Source: an uncultured Thermomicrobiales bacterium
GTDB lineage: Bacteria; Chloroflexota; Chloroflexia; Thermomicrobiales; UBA6265
Assembly (NCBI GenBank): GCA_902806395.1
Contig: CADCWH010000131.1
Span: 1 to 17,104, forward strand
Direction: 5' to 3'
Length of the DNA: 17,104 nt
The notes beneath the pieces were generated by a model. The model did not search any database. It had not been told where the DNA came from and saw only the letters and a list, made by a program, of their open reading frames with translations. The position numbers and the translations under genes are program-made. The first letter of the stretch is position 1; each line of letters starts with the position of its first letter. This document shows, piece after piece, positions 13,995-17,104 of the stretch.

Positions 13995-15758
13995 GTGTCC
14001 CAGGTCACACGGAACAATGGCCGGTCGTCGGATCGGAGGCGAGGCCGGGACCGCGTGACGCGGGCCGCGATGGCATTGCTGGTCGTTATGGTCCTCCTGG
14101 CCCCGGGCGTCGGGGGGCCGGTCGTCCGTGGAGCCAACCAGACGGCAGGCGGGCAGACCGGTACCATCTCCGGCACTGACGGGGTGCTGCTACGGGCCGA
14201 GCCCGCTTTCGACGCCGCGGTTGTCACCTCACTCTCCCCGGGCACCGTGGTTACCCTGCGGATCGACCAAGTCGATACCCGGTTGGATCCAGACGGGACC
14301 ACTCGCTGGTGGCCGGTCAGCGCCGCCGGGGAAGATGGCTGGGTCGCGGGCTATTACCTGGACACCGATGTATCAGACCCTGCCCTCGGCAGCGATCCGG
14401 GGGCGTCAGGTCAGGCGGGTGATCAGCAAGCTATCCCGGGTGACACCCCGACTGAGCCAGCCAATTCGATCGACGACGCCGACGCCCTGCCAGCCGGGAC
14501 CACGGCTCGGGTCATCGACCCGGACGGCGTCAATCTGCGGTCAGCCCCGAGCACCACCGCCGAGGTCCTCGACACCCTCGCTCCTGACACGGTCGTCGAT
14601 CTCCGCACGGACGAGGAAGATACCGTCATCGACGGTGACTTACGATGGTGGCCGGTCCGCGTCTACGGCCAGGATGGCTGGATCGCGGGGAGTTACCTCG
14701 GCACCGGCGACGGCACCACGAGTTCGTCGAGCGATGCACCGGGCCAGACGCAAGGACCTGCTGCCCCGACATCTCCATTCCGCGCTGGACAGTACGTCGG
14801 CACCACCGCCGATGAGGGGCAGAACATCCGGGCCGCGGCCGCCCCGGATGGTGAGCGGGTCGGGTTCGTCGACCCGGGTGAAGTCGTCCAGGTCATGGAT
14901 GGTCCTGCGGCCGGAGGGAACTCGGTCGCTGGGTGGTACCTGATCACTGACGGCGACGTCACCGGCTACGTCGATGGCGACCTCCTCGTCGCTGCCGGCC
15001 AACCGGCCGCCCCCGCACCAGAGCAGGGACGGCCCACGCCGGAGCGACAGGCAGCCTTGTTCGACCGCGGCGACCTGGTCCAACCCGCCGACGGCGACGG
15101 TATCAACATCCGGGAGACCTCCTCGACAGACTCGGCGGTGGTCGATACGTTGGACGCCGGCACTCGCCTCCAGGTCGTTGGTGATGCCGCATACGACGAC
15201 GCGGGGTCCGTCTGGTACCCGGTGGCCTCCGGAGATGTCACCGGATTCGCGGCGGGTGACTTCTTGGTCCAGGCGTCCTCCGAGCCGCCGATCCCCTCCG
15301 CACCAGAACCGACACCGGTCCCCGCCCCCCCGACGGTCGGTGTTGCGACCGGCGCCTTCATCATGCCGGTTCTCGGCTATACCTTCACCCAGGGCTATGG
15401 GTGTAGCCCCTACGCGTTCGAGCCGTGGGATGGCGGGATCGGCTGCCACTTCCACAACGGTATTGACCTCGCCGCCAACTCGTACACCCCAATCCTGGCC
15501 AGCGACGGCGGCACGGTCCGATACGCCGGATGGTGTGACTGTGGACTTGGGTATTATGTCGAGATCGACCATGGCAACGGCTTCGCGACCGTCTACGGCC
15601 ACATGGCTGAGATGCCCTACGTCGCGACCGGACAGCTCGTCAACCAGGGAGAGGTCATCGGGCCCATCGGCAGCACCGGTCTCTCGACCGGTCCCCACAC
15701 CCATTTCATGCTCAAGGTGAACGGGAGCACCGTCGACCCACTTGGCTATGTTAGCTAG
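13995..15758 (+). CDS. Secreted M23 peptidase with four SH3b-like domains
   Basis: A 587-residue exported protein. A basic N-terminus and hydrophobic segment (about 26-43) form a signal peptide, with cleavage near VVRGANQ. Four bacterial SH3-like repeats follow at about 56-118, 168-234, 263-335 and 356-424, each with a GV/GI-N/L-R core (VLLRAEP, VNLRSAP, QNIRAAA, INIRETS) and Pro/Ser/Gly linkers between. The C-terminal M23 domain (455-587) keeps the zinc ligands H487 and D491 (HNGID) and H570 (HTHF), plus H536 (YGHM) and H568. It probably cuts cell-wall peptides, with SH3b domains holding the wall. Four cysteines (470, 484, 514, 516) lie in the M23 domain. The GTG at 13995 has GGGGGAGG four bases upstream; a TTG at 13953 and a GTG at 14055 are in-frame alternatives. 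Confidence 0.9.
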   Translation: MSQVTRNNGRSSDRRRGRDRVTRAAMALLVVMVLLAPGVGGPVVRGANQTAGGQTGTISGTDGVLLRAEPAFDAAVVTSLSPGTVVTLRIDQVDTRLDPDGTTRWWPVSAAGEDGWVAGYYLDTDVSDPALGSDPGASGQAGDQQAIPGDTPTEPANSIDDADALPAGTTARVIDPDGVNLRSAPSTTAEVLDTLAPDTVVDLRTDEEDTVIDGDLRWWPVRVYGQDGWIAGSYLGTGDGTTSSSSDAPGQTQGPAAPTSPFRAGQYVGTTADEGQNIRAAAAPDGERVGFVDPGEVVQVMDGPAAGGNSVAGWYLITDGDVTGYVDGDLLVAAGQPAAPAPEQGRPTPERQAALFDRGDLVQPADGDGINIRETSSTDSAVVDTLDAGTRLQVVGDAAYDDAGSVWYPVASGDVTGFAAGDFLVQASSEPPIPSAPEPTPVPAPPTVGVATGAFIMPVLGYTFTQGYGCSPYAFEPWDGGIGCHFHNGIDLAANSYTPILASDGGTVRYAGWCDCGLGYYVEIDHGNGFATVYGHMAEMPYVATGQLVNQGEVIGPIGSTGLSTGPHTHFMLKVNGSTVDPLGYVS

Positions 15759-15787
15759 TTCGTGGGTCACCGCGCGGACCCGTCCTC

Positions 15788-15811
15788 GGCAACGTTCCCC
15801 CGCACGTTGCC
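15788..15811 (+). terminator. Weak hairpin after the M23 gene
   Basis: GGCAACGT, an eight-base loop, and ACGTTGCC form a perfect 8-bp stem 29 bases after the M23 stop. There is no T-run, so its role as terminator is uncertain. The rest of 15759-16034 shows no gene that I can support. Confidence 0.35.
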
Positions 15812-16034
15812 AGCTCGATGGCCGCAGGGCCGTCAGCGACTCTGGTGACGACCACTCGAAGTGTCATCGCGTGTTGTCGCAGACGACAGGAACGTCCGGA
15901 GTCGGGCCAACTGGTCGGTCGCGCCTGGCCAATACTGGGCGGTGTCGTCTCTGACTCAACGATGACCGGTCGCGCGGTTCACGACGACATACGGTCCCGC
16001 TGACCTAGGACCCGGCGAGGGGAAGGAGCGTCCG

Positions 16035-17104
16035 ATGTGTCCCCTGGCCGAGAGCGAACGGGCTGAGGTTGCCCGTCGGGTCCTCGCCGGTGAGGACATT
16101 CCCATCACCTTCCGGGATGTCCTCTTCCCGCCCCCGAATCGGCCCACCTTGATATGGCCCGGCCGAGAGATGGCACGAGAAGAATATGCCGCCGTGGACA
16201 CCGCAGTATCGCCCGTGGAACGGGTCCAGGGAGCGGGACGATCCAACAGCGTGTCGGTCACCTCACCCTCTGGGCTTCCCGCGCCGAGCACGGCGTCCGT
16301 CGACGAGGGACCGGCAGCGGGAGCGGCGACGCCCACTCCGGCCTGGACCAACCGTCTCTTCCTCGGTGACGCACTCGATGTCGCCCACGCCCTCGCGGGT
16401 CTAGGATCAGCCGGGGGCGCGTCGGGCGGGCCGGTGAAGCTCGTCTATCTTGATCCCCCGTTCATGACCGGCACTCCCGTACGCTCCGAAGTGCCCGTCG
16501 GCGATGGCGCCAATGGCAACCTCACGGTCTCGATCCCCGCCTATGCCGATGCCTGGACCGACGGGCTCTCCACATACCTCTCGATGCTCGTGCCCCGCCT
16601 CTACGCCCTCCATCGGGCGCTGGCGGAGGACGGTTGCCTGTTCTTCCATGCCGACTGGCGCGTCTCGGCCGCGATCCGCCTGGTCCTGGACGAGATCTTC
16701 GGAGCTGACCGCCTGGTCAACGAGATCGTCTGGACCTATGGCCTCGGCAACGCGAGAGCCCGCCGGGCCTTCCCCGCCAAGCACGACACGATCCTGTTCT
16801 ATGCGAAATCGGACACCTACCACTTCGAGGCGCCGCGCGGCCCGGTCACCCCGGCCATGGAGACCAAGTATCGCCACCAGCGGCCAGACGGCAGTCGGTT
16901 CATGCGCTCCTATGGCAAGGAGTACGATCTGCGGGGCGGCAAGCCGGTCGGCACCGTCTGGGACCTACCGAGTATCGCCCCGACCAGTCGAGAGCGAACC
17001 GGCTATCCGACCCAGAAACCCGAGCGCCTGCTGGAGCGGATCATCCTCGCCGTGACGACACCGGGCGACCTCGTCTTCGACCCATTCTGTGGCTCGGGCA
17101 CCAC
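16035..17104 (+). CDS. Site-specific DNA methyltransferase, beta class (3' partial)
   Basis: The frame is open to the right edge (356 codons visible). AAGGAG (16023-16028) lies six bases before the ATG. The catalytic motif IV DPPF is at 140-143 (LVYLDPPF), and the AdoMet-binding motif I, VFDPFCGSGT, is at 347-356. This order (IV before I) marks the beta class of N6-adenine or N4-cytosine methyltransferases. Between them are FFHADWRVSAAIRLVLDEIFG, IVWTYGLGNARARRAFPAKHDTILFYAKS, and GTVWDLPSIAP...GYPTQKPERLLERII. It resembles Mod-like enzymes of type III systems and solitary methyltransferases. Residues 1-105 are unusual: a short conserved-looking start with FPPPNRPTLIWPG, then an Ala/Ser/Pro linker before NRLFLGDAL. 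A restriction partner, if any, lies outside the window. Confidence 0.93.
   Translation, partial: MCPLAESERAEVARRVLAGEDIPITFRDVLFPPPNRPTLIWPGREMAREEYAAVDTAVSPVERVQGAGRSNSVSVTSPSGLPAPSTASVDEGPAAGAATPTPAWTNRLFLGDALDVAHALAGLGSAGGASGGPVKLVYLDPPFMTGTPVRSEVPVGDGANGNLTVSIPAYADAWTDGLSTYLSMLVPRLYALHRALAEDGCLFFHADWRVSAAIRLVLDEIFGADRLVNEIVWTYGLGNARARRAFPAKHDTILFYAKSDTYHFEAPRGPVTPAMETKYRHQRPDGSRFMRSYGKEYDLRGGKPVGTVWDLPSIAPTSRERTGYPTQKPERLLERIILAVTTPGDLVFDPFCGSGT

Noticed and set aside
16407..16877. 156-codon minus-strand frame opposite the methyltransferase
   Set aside because: Shadow frame; the + strand contains DPPF, TQKP and FCGSGT motifs in one continuous frame.

Overview
The window is a high-GC bacterial chromosome segment, roughly two-thirds G+C by eye. 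It is densely packed with ordinary single-copy genes, has many GTG starts, and shows several ATGA/GTGA stop-start overlaps. Gene content suggests a Chloroflexota bacterium, most likely of the Thermomicrobia/Sphaerobacter type. The clues are a lipoprotein made almost entirely of Pro-Thr-Ala repeats, a multi-SH3b M23 peptidase, a trigger factor with a long acidic tail, and a DUF1232 protein. This placement rests on style and is not proven. I see no tRNA, rRNA, CRISPR array, insertion sequence or phage gene.

Left part (1-6865, all + strand): the tail of an unidentified low-complexity protein overlaps a DUF952 gene. Next come an MMPL/RND-type membrane exporter, a Tat-exported AttH/CrtC-like lipocalin-fold protein and an M48 (Ste24-like) membrane protease. 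The last two overlap by ATGA, so these three genes look like an envelope/lipid-handling unit. A small unknown gene and mutM (Fpg DNA glycosylase) follow.

Middle part: an M42 aminopeptidase (- strand) meets mutM tail to tail, and the two share the bases of their stop codons. Upstream of it on the - strand lie a membrane-anchored, degenerate SGNH-like protein and a P/T-repeat lipoprotein. The lipoprotein is divergent from mobA (molybdenum cofactor guanylyltransferase), which is coupled to a DUF1232 gene and followed by a small protein with a C-terminal membrane anchor.

Right part: a perfect 15-bp hairpin separates the small membrane protein from the convergent trigger factor gene (tig). The tig leader carries a plausible extended -10 promoter and a perfect 13-bp inverted repeat. 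Divergent from tig, after a long leader, is a secreted M23 endopeptidase with four SH3-like domains. The window ends inside a beta-class DNA methyltransferase (DPPF motif first, FCGSGT motif last) cut by the right edge.

No complete novel system is provable here. The most interesting items are the exporter/AttH-like/M48 cluster, the degenerate SGNH protein, the tig leader hairpin, the trigger factor tail, a -10-like motif recurring at three gene starts, and the methyltransferase whose neighbours lie outside the window.
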